In this document: positions 33,835 through 42,008 of the stretch, piece after piece | Layout of the letters: each line of letters starts with the position of its first letter | How positions within the stretch are numbered: position 1 is the stretch's first letter | Virus record (IMG/VR): IMGVR_UViG_3300033143_001962 | Location: 62,001 to 126,000 of that record | DNA length: 64,000 nucleotides | Source of the DNA: a virus | Direction: 5' to 3' (one strand) | Translations under genes and position numbers: made by a program | The notes under the pieces: generated by a model | Database searches by the model: none | What the model saw: the letters and a program-made list of their open reading frames with translations, nothing else | Told to the model about the DNA's origin: nothing

Positions 33835-33988
33835 TTTTTACCTTTGTAAATTCACCGACTAAAAAGTCAATATTAACAAATATGTACTCGTCGAAATCAT
33901 AATGATCCAATTTGTACCCTTCACGCTCTATACAGTTATTAACGTACATTTCACGTGCCCATTGTAGAAATTTTGAATGCCCTTGCAT
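33827..33988 (-). CDS. Hypothetical small protein (53 aa)
   Basis: Short gene read directly: GGGGG-rich Shine-Dalgarno before ATG at 33988, 8-base overlap with the next gene. Begins MQGHSKFLQWAREMYVNN and continues with acidic, aromatic residues. Function unknown. Confidence 0.6.
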   Translation of the reverse strand: MQGHSKFLQWAREMYVNNCIEREGYKLDHYDFDEYIFVNIDFLVGEFTKVKNG

Positions 33989-33996
33989 AGTTCCCC

Positions 33997-34311
33997 CTAC
34001 TCGCTTAATTGGATGTCGCCACCCTCTTCAACACACATCACGCTCCCGGTTTTTGCATCATAAATTGCATTTCTATGTCGGGATAAACATGCGTCCATTG
34101 TTGTAGCTGCAAATTCATTCATTGCTACGGCCTTACCGTGCGGCTTGCAAGTGAAATCAACCTGCCCCATATTACTAAAGTAACGTGGCTTCCATCCTTT
34201 ATCCAAGCATGATTGAAATGCTTTTGCTGCGCCATCGCCCATTGGAACTGGATCACTACAACCAGTTATAAACATTACGGTTAAAATTATTAATACGGAT
34301 AGTGATTTCAT
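33997..34311 (-). CDS. Putative lipoprotein
   Basis: 104 residues from the ATG at 34311. MKSLSVLIILTVMFITGC is a lipoprotein signal with a lipobox-like FITGC. The mature part has four more cysteines (SCLDKG, FTCKP, ACLSRH, MCVEE), probably two periplasmic disulfides. Function unknown. Confidence 0.7.
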   Translation of the reverse strand: MKSLSVLIILTVMFITGCSDPVPMGDGAAKAFQSCLDKGWKPRYFSNMGQVDFTCKPHGKAVAMNEFAATTMDACLSRHRNAIYDAKTGSVMCVEEGGDIQLSE

Positions 34312-34315
34312 TGTG

Positions 34316-34543
34316 TTACCTCTTAGATAATGTAAATAAAATAACAAACATCATACCAGTTAGCATGATTTTTGTCATGGTAAAATCAACAGGAGTGAAT
34401 ATTGAAAATACAATCATTAACATCGCTCCCACGACATATACTGCGGCAGTAGCGCAAACGACTGCGAGTGCGCCAAGCAGTGCATAACCGCAGAGCATGA
34501 ATAATAATGCAAGTTTATTTTCTGAAAAATCTTTATACATCAT
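34316..34543 (-). CDS. Two-span membrane protein
   Basis: 75 residues; hydrophobic segments at about 10-48 and 55-72. AGGTGGGG precedes the ATGATG start. It lies next to the lipoprotein gene; a lysis or membrane-modifying role is a guess. Confidence 0.6.
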   Translation of the reverse strand: MMYKDFSENKLALLFMLCGYALLGALAVVCATAAVYVVGAMLMIVFSIFTPVDFTMTKIMLTGMMFVILFTLSKR

Positions 34544-34763
34544 GTCCCCACCTTAGTGTAAAGTATGCTATTTGTTCATCTGTGTACAAGAAAATGTTTG
34601 GACACGATCCATGCTCTACAGCACTCATGTATGGTGGCGAAGCAATTCCTTCTGCTTCTAACCATTCTGTTACTTCAGCTTCGACACTGTTCCACCAAGT
34701 TATGTTACGAACATTAACAACTTTCTCTAATGCCCTGTGCCAATTCCAATTAGAAAGAGCCAA
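34533..34763 (-). CDS. Microprotein of the FExxxDAxxF family (76 aa)
   Basis: A TTG start at 34763 is preferred: AGGGG lies 6 bases upstream and the overlap with the previous gene is short. C-terminus FLYTDEQIAYFTLRWGHDV is a divergent form of the motif seen at 18-20 kb, with QIAYF in place of DAxxF. This member lies outside the main cluster. Confidence 0.6.
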   Translation of the reverse strand: MALSNWNWHRALEKVVNVRNITWWNSVEAEVTEWLEAEGIASPPYMSAVEHGSCPNIFLYTDEQIAYFTLRWGHDV

Positions 34764-35001
34764 GCCAAACCCCTGGCATGTAACTTGTAATGTAGTGATA
34801 AATTTTAGGATTCTTGTTAGGATTATCCTCGCCTGTATCAAGCATCTTAATGTTCTCTACAACGATATCATCTTTAATCTTCATTCGTTCACTGTGCGCT
34901 TGTAAGTTAGCGAGTGCATCTTCGTAAGTATCAAAATCTTCCTCAAGCCCAACGACCCACTTGGGGCCGTCATGCCAACCTTGTTGTATTAAATATTTCA
35001 T
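34750..35001 (-). CDS. Hypothetical protein
   Basis: 83 residues with an N-terminal W..GPKWVVG strand region and a central acidic helix. One-base junction with the PseT gene upstream, so likely co-transcribed with it. Confidence 0.6.
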   Translation of the reverse strand: MKYLIQQGWHDGPKWVVGLEEDFDTYEDALANLQAHSERMKIKDDIVVENIKMLDTGEDNPNKNPKIYHYITSYMPGVWLGSF

Positions 35002-35870
35002 TAAAAGTTACCGTAGTCAACTTGAAATACAGTTAAGCCTAAGTGGCGCCACATGTGAACAACTTGATCACGATCATCAAACACACCAAGCACGTTGTAC
35101 TTGCCCTTGATGTGGTTGTTGTAGATCTCTTCCTTGATTAACGTATCCTTGCGGTTGTCACCTGCCGGTCGAATGAAGAAGTTATCAAAACGAACGTCAT
35201 TGTCTCTGAGCCAAACCCGGGACATTTCTTTGCATACGCCGTCTCGTCCACTAAGCATAATAAGAGTGGTGCTATTCGCCACAGAATTAACCACGTCGAT
35301 TACCGCTTGATTAGGTTCGTCAGTATCAACCTTCATCCATTCAAATGGTCCACGTCCGTCCATTTGTGCAACGGTACCATCAATGTCACATAAGTAACAA
35401 TCTGGCAAGTCTGGATCGTACACTGGCTTTTCAGGGAACCAAATACCGCGCCCACTTTCAAACATACGTGTAATAACACGTTGCCCTACAGGGAACTCAC
35501 GACGTGCATCACGATCTAAACATTCACCGTAGTGAATATCTGTGAACAATTCTTCACGGTAAGTTGCATTGTACTCGTTAGCAATACCTTCCCAGTTCTT
35601 GTTACGACCTGGGTTTAAGTTAGTGTCAGAGATAATAATAGACTTGCCTTGTGACAATGCTTCTTGAGCCATCATAATAGCGGTATAAGAAACTACCTTT
35701 TCACGCCACTTGCTGAACTTGTTGTAACGCTTTCGCCCTTGCATCATTAACCGAATATCGTCACGGTTGATGTTAATGTAGTTTGGGTCAACGATGATCT
35801 TTTGGTTAGCCCAAGTAGTCTTGCCACTTGCTGGCAATCCAACTGTTAGTACTACTTCTTGCTTGGTCAT
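35001..35870 (-). CDS. pseT: Polynucleotide 5'-kinase/3'-phosphatase (T4 PseT-like)
   Basis: 289 residues, near the T4 enzyme's length. N-terminal kinase: GLPASGKTTW (P-loop, about 11-20), NRDDIR, and an Arg-rich lid. C-terminal HAD phosphatase: CDIDGTVA with the DxD nucleophile, LSGRD and a GVFDDRDQV acidic motif. It repairs 5'-OH/3'-phosphate RNA or DNA ends; in T4 it works with RNA ligase to undo anticodon-nuclease cleavage. Its own strong promoter lies upstream. Confidence 0.93.
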   Translation of the reverse strand: MTKQEVVLTVGLPASGKTTWANQKIIVDPNYININRDDIRLMMQGRKRYNKFSKWREKVVSYTAIMMAQEALSQGKSIIISDTNLNPGRNKNWEGIANEYNATYREELFTDIHYGECLDRDARREFPVGQRVITRMFESGRGIWFPEKPVYDPDLPDCYLCDIDGTVAQMDGRGPFEWMKVDTDEPNQAVIDVVNSVANSTTLIMLSGRDGVCKEMSRVWLRDNDVRFDNFFIRPAGDNRKDTLIKEEIYNNHIKGKYNVLGVFDDRDQVVHMWRHLGLTVFQVDYGNF

Positions 35871-35904
35871 TAAAAAGCCCTGCCCTTATCTATAAATTTT
35901 AACA

Positions 35905-35933
35905 ATTATAGCAAAGTACAGGGCTAAGGTCAA
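35905..35933 (-). promoter_or_regulatory. Sigma70-like promoter
   Basis: Minus strand TTGACC, 17 bases, TATAAT, in the shared AAAAGGTTGACC context; drives pseT. Confidence 0.85.
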
Positions 35934-35958
35934 CCTTTTATTTTATGTTAGTGCTCGC

Positions 35959-37020
35959 TTACCAAGTAGCAACGGCAGCTCTGTGCCAAATATCAGCTAC
36001 ACCGTCTGTCCAATTAGTATGGCATAGAAAAACATACGTTCCATTGGTTGCAATTTGACCAGCTAAATCGCCAACAACGCCCTTAGCAGTACCAGGTGAG
36101 CCAACTCTGACAACCGTACCTAGCCCACTATTAATGTTTATGGTAGCCGCAATAAGTGGGGAAACACTATCGTCTGCATAAGCTTTGATGCTTTGTTGTG
36201 TTGCAAGTGCTGTATCACTATCACTAGTCATGCCATTTTCGTCGAATATATCAGTAACTGATGTACCGCTAAGTGCGACAGTAGTTGCATTAACAGTCGC
36301 AGCATGGAAGTTATTGAACTTGTTAGTTACAAGCCCTAAGTCGAGTCCTAAGTTTGCAACAGGGTACACACCACTGTCGTCTACTTTTAATTTGTTTGTT
36401 TTTACACTACCTACGTCTACTGACATTACAATAGCATTAGTTACATCATCAATCTCGACTACATTTAAGTTGTCTGGACTTGCTATTAACTCGACAAATG
36501 TACCGTCGGTACCATCATGTGCATGTGTAATTCTAATATCGTCTGCATAAGCTTTGATGCTTTGTTGTGTTACGAGTGCAGTAGCACTATCAGCAACCAT
36601 TGTGTCGTCGTCTAATATACCTGTAACAGTTGCACCAGATGCAAGTACAAGATTGGCTAGTGTAGCAGTACCTGCAATGTGTAAGTTCTTAAACTTATTA
36701 GCAACGGTACCTAAGTCTATATCGTTAGTTAGTGATGGAACCAGTGTGCCGTTTGTAATTCTAATTTGTTCAGTTTTGACACCTGTATCGTTAACTGAGA
36801 ATTTTAATTGCCCGCCAACACCATCTACTAATATTTCGTTGTTATTAGCTAAGTCTGAGAGTACAGGTATGTACCCACCGTTGTCTCCGGAGCCATCGTG
36901 ATTATGTCCTGCTGCATTGTTAAACGCAGCTTCGATCGCTTCGTACTCGTTGTTGAAGTCGAGAGCCTCGATGAACTCGTCATCGACTCTATTGTATGAT
37001 TTTGAATATCCTGTTGCCAT
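35959..37020 (-). CDS. Repeat-containing tail-fibre-like structural protein
   Basis: 353 residues. The N-terminal FNNEYEAIEAAFNNAAGHNH resembles phage fibre attachment regions, and the body has two copies of a block ending in TALATQQSIKAYADD or TALVTQQSIKAYADD, with beta-rich, Gly/Asn/Thr-rich sequence between. The C-terminal ~60 residues are a different globular domain with HTNW and WHRAAVATW. Probably a fibre or head decoration protein; preceded by GGAG and a TAAATACTG late-type signal. Confidence 0.75.
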   Translation of the reverse strand: MATGYSKSYNRVDDEFIEALDFNNEYEAIEAAFNNAAGHNHDGSGDNGGYIPVLSDLANNNEILVDGVGGQLKFSVNDTGVKTEQIRITNGTLVPSLTNDIDLGTVANKFKNLHIAGTATLANLVLASGATVTGILDDDTMVADSATALVTQQSIKAYADDIRITHAHDGTDGTFVELIASPDNLNVVEIDDVTNAIVMSVDVGSVKTNKLKVDDSGVYPVANLGLDLGLVTNKFNNFHAATVNATTVALSGTSVTDIFDENGMTSDSDTALATQQSIKAYADDSVSPLIAATININSGLGTVVRVGSPGTAKGVVGDLAGQIATNGTYVFLCHTNWTDGVADIWHRAAVATW

Positions 37021-37039
37021 GTTAGGCTCCTGCGTAATA

Positions 37040-37050
37040 CAGTATTTAGC
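37040..37050 (-). promoter_or_regulatory. Candidate T4-late-type promoter
   Basis: Minus strand GCTAAATACTG about 20 bases before the fibre-like gene, which also has a normal Shine-Dalgarno site. Late expression suits a structural gene. Confidence 0.5.
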
Positions 37051-37067
37051 AGGAATATAATATTGAG

Positions 37068-37844
37068 TTAAATCTCTAGGATTAAACGTGGGTCGTAATC
37101 AGTGCTTTCAAACACTTCTGTGCCATCGTAGCTCTTACTAGCATATCCGTGTTGGTTACTTAGCACCATTGTACCATTTAGATCTACGCTAGTTGTATGG
37201 TGTGTATGTCCAAATAACCAGTATTTTGCTTTGGCGTCTAGTATTTTCTCTTCCAAGCCAGTATTGTGGAAACCGTACGTTGTATAGCTTAGTGGAAAGA
37301 ATGGATGTGGAATCATAATAGGACAATGATGTGTAATGATAACATCAGCATCGTAGTTGATCTTTTCACGTGTTCTGTTGTTAATTGCTATTGTGTTATC
37401 AACGTGCCATTTACGCGGAGCAAAGTTCGCATCATCTGTAATACATTCAAAGTCATAAAAACCTTTGTTGACAGCTTGTTTAGAGAACCAATCACCATCA
37501 TGTAAGTCAGTCCATAGTGTGCTACCCCAAAAGGTAACACCATCTAGTTCTAAGTTATCAGTGCCGAGTGCTTCATCCATTAAAATAATGTCATGGCGCT
37601 CTGCAAAATCGTGTGCGATTTGTAATGCTTGGAGGTACTTGCTATGATAGAACTCGTGGTTCCCTAGTACCCAAATAATCTTGTCAGTTGTTTCTTTAAC
37701 CTTATTGAAATAAGTTTCTAAATCTAGTAAGTTGCATATCAGCCCAATGTCACCAGCACAGACTACAACGTCAGAAGAAACCGCAGGTTCCACTAGTGGC
37801 CCACGGTTCTCAATGTGTGTATCTGATTGTAAATGTATTTTCAA
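37068..37844 (-). CDS. Calcineurin-like metallophosphoesterase
   Basis: 258 residues from a TTG that overlaps the stop of a 26-residue peptide gene (TTGA). Motifs in order: QSDTHIE, VCAGDIG, GNHEFYH, ITHHCP and FGHTHH give a complete two-metal site. Members hydrolyse phosphodiesters, cyclic nucleotides or RNA ends. Location just downstream of a diguanylate cyclase invites the idea of a nucleotide phosphodiesterase, but that is only inference. Confidence 0.85.
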   Translation of the reverse strand: MKIHLQSDTHIENRGPLVEPAVSSDVVVCAGDIGLICNLLDLETYFNKVKETTDKIIWVLGNHEFYHSKYLQALQIAHDFAERHDIILMDEALGTDNLELDGVTFWGSTLWTDLHDGDWFSKQAVNKGFYDFECITDDANFAPRKWHVDNTIAINNRTREKINYDADVIITHHCPIMIPHPFFPLSYTTYGFHNTGLEEKILDAKAKYWLFGHTHHTTSVDLNGTMVLSNQHGYASKSYDGTEVFESTDYDPRLILEI

Positions 37845-37921
37845 TATATTAAACTGTATATGTAAATTGTAATACTAATTGTAATTATAACGAATGCAAA
37901 AAGCTTAACTACTGTTCTCAT
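37841..37921 (-). CDS. Single-helix membrane microprotein (26 aa)
   Basis: MRTVVKLFAFVIITISITIY is one transmembrane helix. The start overlaps the GGDEF stop (ATGA) and the stop overlaps the metallophosphoesterase start (TTGA), so it is coupled at both ends. Confidence 0.55.
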   Translation of the reverse strand: MRTVVKLFAFVIITISITIYIYSLIY

Positions 37922-38703
37922 TGAACAAAGTCCTTAGCAGTGTACATTCTTTCATCCGCTAAGTGAATTAACTTATCAATTGAACTAGACTCTGTGCTGA
38001 TAGCAACACCGGCACTACATGAAATATTTAAAATATTATTCTCGTAATGTAGTGGCTCGCGCACCCGCATCGTTAACTTGTCACGTACTGTTTCTACATT
38101 TTCTGTGTTGTTAGGAAGTACAACAATAAACTCATCGCCACCATAACGACAAAATAAATCACCATCTCTTAAGACATTTGCGATACGCTTGGCAATAGTT
38201 TTAAGTACGAAGTCACCAGTGCTGTGACCGTGTGTGTCGTTGATTGCTTTAAACTTATTAAGGTCTATAAACATCAATGAAAATTCATCTGTGATTTTAT
38301 TCATTGCGCTAAAGAACTGATCGCGTGTTAGTGCATCAGTTAATGTATCAGTTAATGCATAAGCACCTGGGTCATGAAATACTGCATACGATAAACTGTC
38401 ATTGAGTTTATGACATTGTAACCGTAGCTTCACTCGCGCCCCTTCTTCTGAAATACCGATAGCGGGCGCATGGCTAGTGTTGCAAGTGTCACACTCGTTA
38501 CATGCAAACTTACCAACTGATCCAGTATTACAAAATAAGTAATCGTTTAGACTAGACCCGATTGCACGTACATTATCGACACCAAGCAAGTTAGCACCGT
38601 ATTCATTGATGTCTACAATATTTTGGTCAATATCAAAAACAACAATACCTAGCGGGCATGTGTTTACAATTTGCTTAATGGCATCAATGTCAAGTTGCTG
38701 CAT
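37918..38703 (-). CDS. PAS-GGDEF diguanylate cyclase
   Basis: 261 residues from the ATG at 38703. PAS domain at about 8-115 (CPLGIVVFDIDQNIVDIN) with a cysteine-rich insert FACNECDTCNTSH (66-78) that might bind metal, heme or sense redox. The GGDEF domain has FIDLNKFKAIND (metal D147), an intact RYGGDEF (188-192 for the motif) and an RxxD inhibitory site (R179-D182) exactly five residues before it. It should make c-di-GMP from two GTP and be product-inhibited. No membrane segment. It lies two genes downstream of a polysaccharide synthase and barrel pair. Confidence 0.9.
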   Translation of the reverse strand: MQQLDIDAIKQIVNTCPLGIVVFDIDQNIVDINEYGANLLGVDNVRAIGSSLNDYLFCNTGSVGKFACNECDTCNTSHAPAIGISEEGARVKLRLQCHKLNDSLSYAVFHDPGAYALTDTLTDALTRDQFFSAMNKITDEFSLMFIDLNKFKAINDTHGHSTGDFVLKTIAKRIANVLRDGDLFCRYGGDEFIVVLPNNTENVETVRDKLTMRVREPLHYENNILNISCSAGVAISTESSSIDKLIHLADERMYTAKDFVQ

Positions 38704-38935
38704 TATCGTTTTCTCTGTTAATGAAGAACATTTTGTACGAGACGATGTTGTCTCCGCGCGTTGCGTAGCCTGTGTGTTTGTCAAGTTTTTTCCATTTTAT
38801 TTTTGTTGTTTCGGGAAAGGTTTCAAGGTAGTGTTCACATGCGGTGATAGCTGATTGCTTGCTAGACACAACCGCAAGTGGTTCTGGATGAACCTCTTGG
38901 TCTTCGTGTCCTGACATTATCACATACGCTCTCAT
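38690..38935 (-). CDS. Hypothetical protein
   Basis: 81 residues; alpha/beta pattern with VVSSKQSAITACEHYLETFP. First gene after the promoter at 38965-38993 and overlapping the diguanylate cyclase start by 14 bases, so co-translated with it. Function unknown. Confidence 0.65.
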   Translation of the reverse strand: MRAYVIMSGHEDQEVHPEPLAVVSSKQSAITACEHYLETFPETTKIKWKKLDKHTGYATRGDNIVSYKMFFINRENDNAAT

Positions 38936-38964
38936 TGTATCACCTGTTTATTAACTGTTAACTA

Positions 38965-38993
38965 AGTATAGCAGACCCGTAACAAAAGGTCAA
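38965..38993 (-). promoter_or_regulatory. Sigma70-like promoter
   Basis: Minus strand TTGACC, 17 bases, TATACT, within AAAAGGTTGACCTTTT. Drives the diguanylate cyclase operon. Confidence 0.85.
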
Positions 38994-39010
38994 CCTTTTA
39001 ATCACTGTAT

Positions 39011-39024
39011 AAATCAATGACTTA
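39011..39024. repeat. GTAAGTCATTGATTT-type repeat, opposite orientation
   Basis: AAATCAATGACTTA spans the stop of the barrel gene, inverted relative to the copies at 21434 and 24447. Confidence 0.65.
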
Positions 39025-39921
39025 AAAGGTGTATTTTAGCTTTACGCCGTATAATTCCCATTTATATGGGTAAATCCCACCTATATCGAGTAAATCGTAC
39101 AAGAATTGTACTTGTAAGTCCTTATTAATGTTGTTACGCACTAGGACCTTAAAGGTCACTTCCGGAGATTTGTCTGCTGAATTGATTTGTTGTGTGCCAA
39201 CCATAAGTTTACTATCAACGTACCACTTGTTGCTGTACTTCTTTCTATATCCTACACCAATTAGCTCATCTTGCAGGTGCTCGGGTGAGAAGTACTCCTT
39301 AGGATTAAAGCTTGCGTCTTTAATTTTAAGTAATGCTTGAGCACTTAGCCCGTACTTGATAGGAACAATAACTTTTAATTTAGTTATGTCTTTAACATTA
39401 CCATCACTGAAGTTTTGTGTAGTGTACGCACCAACTAGCGTTGTATCTAGGAATGATGTATTGTAATCCCCTGCAACTCCAATTGACGTAAACGTAATCT
39501 TAGAGTTAATTGCATTAACACTGTCTACAATATTCTTCTCAGCACTTGCAGATACATTGCCTTTGCCTAACTTGCTTGATACATTAATAGTGCCACCAAA
39601 TGTAGACCAGTTACTGCCGAAGTAGTTATGAACCGTACCGTTAACTTGTACACCCTTGCTTAAACGTTTGAATGTACCTTGAACTTTGTTAAGTGACACT
39701 GACTTCAATGTATCACTGGCTGTGAACACACCACTGTTAATACCGTAGATGTAATGTCCTGCTTTTCTTGAGTACCCGCCAGTAAACAATCTAGTATCGT
39801 TGCCATCACTGTCAGTTGTTATTTCGTGCTCGAAGTTTACTTCGTCTGCTAGTGCTAAGTCAGTGATAAGAATTAGTAAAAATACTATCGCTGCTAACAC
39901 AAATCCTTGAGCAATTTTCAT
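39022..39921 (-). CDS. Outer-membrane beta-barrel protein
   Basis: 299 residues. Signal peptide at about 1-26 (VFLLILITDLALA before DEVNF). The rest shows alternating amphipathic strands such as HYIYGINSGVF, KWYVDSKLMVG and KWELYGVKLKYTF, ending in a C-terminal Phe as in outer-membrane proteins inserted by BAM. No TPR region. The start forms an ATGA overlap with a PgaC-like synthase gene, so it may be the export pore, like the barrel of PgaA. No specific family is claimed. Confidence 0.75.
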   Translation of the reverse strand: MKIAQGFVLAAIVFLLILITDLALADEVNFEHEITTDSDGNDTRLFTGGYSRKAGHYIYGINSGVFTASDTLKSVSLNKVQGTFKRLSKGVQVNGTVHNYFGSNWSTFGGTINVSSKLGKGNVSASAEKNIVDSVNAINSKITFTSIGVAGDYNTSFLDTTLVGAYTTQNFSDGNVKDITKLKVIVPIKYGLSAQALLKIKDASFNPKEYFSPEHLQDELIGVGYRKKYSNKWYVDSKLMVGTQQINSADKSPEVTFKVLVRNNINKDLQVQFLYDLLDIGGIYPYKWELYGVKLKYTF

Positions 39922-41249
39922 TTAGTTCCCCATGTCTTTTTCGTGTTAAATACTTCACTTAAATATCCTGTAACAGCCGCCGGAGCAACTAGTACTTGGT
40001 ACACAATCATGTACCATATGAACCCAATTGGGTTACGTCTCACTTTTAATCCCATCTTTTCAAAGATGCGTGTTTGATTAATATAGAATATCCAGTTACT
40101 TAAAAATACAATAGGTAACATCATTAAAATGTAAACGCCTACAATAGTATCGTACCCAAACAACAACGATGCTAATGCACCAGGTATAAAGATAAACAAA
40201 TAAAATGTATCAACAAACGGGATGAACATGTTAATCCAAACAAATGGAGTATTCATCTTAATATCTGTAATAGTCCTAGGATGTATTTTAAATGCTTCTA
40301 TAAGTCCACGTGACCAACGCTTGCGCTGATGGAAGAATGTTTTATAATCTTCTGGAACATTTGTAAATGCTATTGCAGTTTCGTCGTACCCTATTCTATA
40401 TCCCTTTGCACGTAGAGCCCAAGTCAAGACAATATCTTCACCTACAGTGTTTGGCCATCCGCCTACTTCATTTAATGCCGAAGTGCGGTATATTGAAAAT
40501 GCGCCTTGGGCAACTAACGTACCTTGGAATAAACTTTGTACACGCTTCACGACAGAAATGCCATGGAAGTAATCCCACTCTTGTATCTTTGTAAGCCAGT
40601 TGTGTCTACTGTTACGTACAAGTGGTGTACCTGCTACTGCCGCAGTGTTCTCCGGACCAAGTACAATGTTACATACGATATTGTTGATAGCATCTTTGTA
40701 CAAGTAAGTATCTGCGTCTATTGTAATAACGTATTCGTCATCAGTTAACGCAAGTCCGCGGAGTAATGCGTGAGCCTTGCCTACATTTTCTTCTAGCATT
40801 AACGTGTGTATTGCTAAGTTATCGCGTGTGTGCTGAGTTGCTGCTATCTGCGCGTTCTCTACGGTAGCATCCTTTGATCCATCATCAATTACAATTACAT
40901 TTAGTTTCCCGCCGTACTCTTGTTTAGCAACAGACTCAATAGTAGCTTCTATACTTTCTTCTTCATTGTATGCGGCAATTAGAATAGTTATGTCAGGATA
41001 TTCCTCAAGCTCGCCTTTAGTGTATTCTGGCCGCTTGTCCATTAACAGCCCTGTCATTATAAAGACGTTTGCAAAGCCTGGAACAAATGCTAAGAAAAAT
41101 ACTACAACCCAAGCTGCATAAGGAACCCAAAATGCAAATAGTACTTTAAGTTCTTCTACCCAAGGTAGTAGAATCATCCAGCTAATTACTAGCCAGAACG
41201 ATCCCATAAGTGTGCAAATTGCGAGTTTCCCTTTTACTGGTATGTACAT
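39918..41249 (-). CDS. Processive family-2 glycosyltransferase (PgaC/hyaluronan synthase-like)
   Basis: 443 residues. Two N-terminal membrane spans (about 10-30 and 40-66), a GT-A domain with DDG (122-124), DAD (178-180), GED (270-272) and the processivity motif QRKRW (308-312), then further spans (about 330-430). The end KTWGTK is typical of this group. Such synthases polymerise and move glycans such as poly-N-acetylglucosamine or hyaluronan across the inner membrane, often under c-di-GMP control. Co-translated with an outer-membrane barrel; a PgaB-type deacetylase is not seen. Confidence 0.9.
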   Translation of the reverse strand: MYIPVKGKLAICTLMGSFWLVISWMILLPWVEELKVLFAFWVPYAAWVVVFFLAFVPGFANVFIMTGLLMDKRPEYTKGELEEYPDITILIAAYNEEESIEATIESVAKQEYGGKLNVIVIDDGSKDATVENAQIAATQHTRDNLAIHTLMLEENVGKAHALLRGLALTDDEYVITIDADTYLYKDAINNIVCNIVLGPENTAAVAGTPLVRNSRHNWLTKIQEWDYFHGISVVKRVQSLFQGTLVAQGAFSIYRTSALNEVGGWPNTVGEDIVLTWALRAKGYRIGYDETAIAFTNVPEDYKTFFHQRKRWSRGLIEAFKIHPRTITDIKMNTPFVWINMFIPFVDTFYLFIFIPGALASLLFGYDTIVGVYILMMLPIVFLSNWIFYINQTRIFEKMGLKVRRNPIGFIWYMIVYQVLVAPAAVTGYLSEVFNTKKTWGTK

Positions 41250-41260
41250 TTAAAATCCGT

Positions 41261-41791
41261 TTAATCTTTGTGGTCATCAGGTACGTTAAGCCTGTCGTAT
41301 GTAGTGAACTTACCAGACTTGATGTCTTGGTAGTTGATGGGCTTACCACCTGTTAGCTCAACACAAACGTTAACATACCTTTCATCCTTAACACCAGTTG
41401 AGTGGGTATGTCCGTGTATAACTGGCCTGCCCCACAGTTCGCTTTCGTGAATTGGAAAGTGGCTAAGCCAATGCTTTTTGTATTTAACCGGTCCGATGAT
41501 ATCGTCAAATATTTCTAAGTACTCACTTGCAGAGCGTTGATCGTGATTGCCCATTAGCAGTATTTTAGTACCTGGTAATCCCTTAATGTGTGTTAGATCA
41601 AATCCAACGTCACCTAAGATGTAAATCTTGTCACGCTTGTTAACTGTGTCATTCCACAGATCGTAAATCATTTCATCGTGTTCTTCAATTGTTTTAATTC
41701 CGCCCATCGCTTTCGATCGTGCGTAATCATGGAACTCTAGTACCCTAGCGTGTCCTAAGTGTAAGTCACTGTTAAAATATACTTGACTCAT
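41261..41791 (-). CDS. Metallophosphoesterase
   Basis: 176 residues. SDLHLGH, LGDVGFD, LMGNHDQ, SHFPIHE and HGHTH form a full two-metal calcineurin-like site typical of short phage phosphoesterases. Lies 11 bases upstream of the glycosyltransferase. Substrate unknown (cyclic nucleotide, RNA 2',3'-phosphate or phospholipid are possible). Confidence 0.88.
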   Translation of the reverse strand: MSQVYFNSDLHLGHARVLEFHDYARSKAMGGIKTIEEHDEMIYDLWNDTVNKRDKIYILGDVGFDLTHIKGLPGTKILLMGNHDQRSASEYLEIFDDIIGPVKYKKHWLSHFPIHESELWGRPVIHGHTHSTGVKDERYVNVCVELTGGKPINYQDIKSGKFTTYDRLNVPDDHKD

Positions 41792-42008
41792 TTTTCTTCC
41801 TTTCCTCTATTTGTTTTGTAATTGAAGCCTCTGTTTGCTTCAATGCTTGGCCTCTTGCCCTGACTCTTGCTAAAACATCAGCAACGGTCTCTTCTTCTTG
41901 TATGCTACCGTCATCTAATAATTTGTACATAGTGAGGTACTGTTCCCATAAGTCTTGTAACCCAGGATGCGCCTCACGCATTAATTCATCTTTGCATTTC
42001 ATAGACAT
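41772..42008 (-). CDS. DAWEQYQ-family small protein (78 aa)
   Basis: Contains REAHPGLQDLWEQYLTMYKL near the N-terminus, a divergent form of the family helix, then a charged helical tail. Overlaps the phosphoesterase gene by 20 bases. Confidence 0.68.
   Translation of the reverse strand: MSMKCKDELMREAHPGLQDLWEQYLTMYKLLDDGSIQEEETVADVLARVRARGQALKQTEASITKQIEERKKNESSIF

Noticed and set aside
36185-36901. Two plus-strand frames opposite the fibre-like gene
   Set aside because: They repeat each other only because the fibre gene has internal repeats; no start signals.
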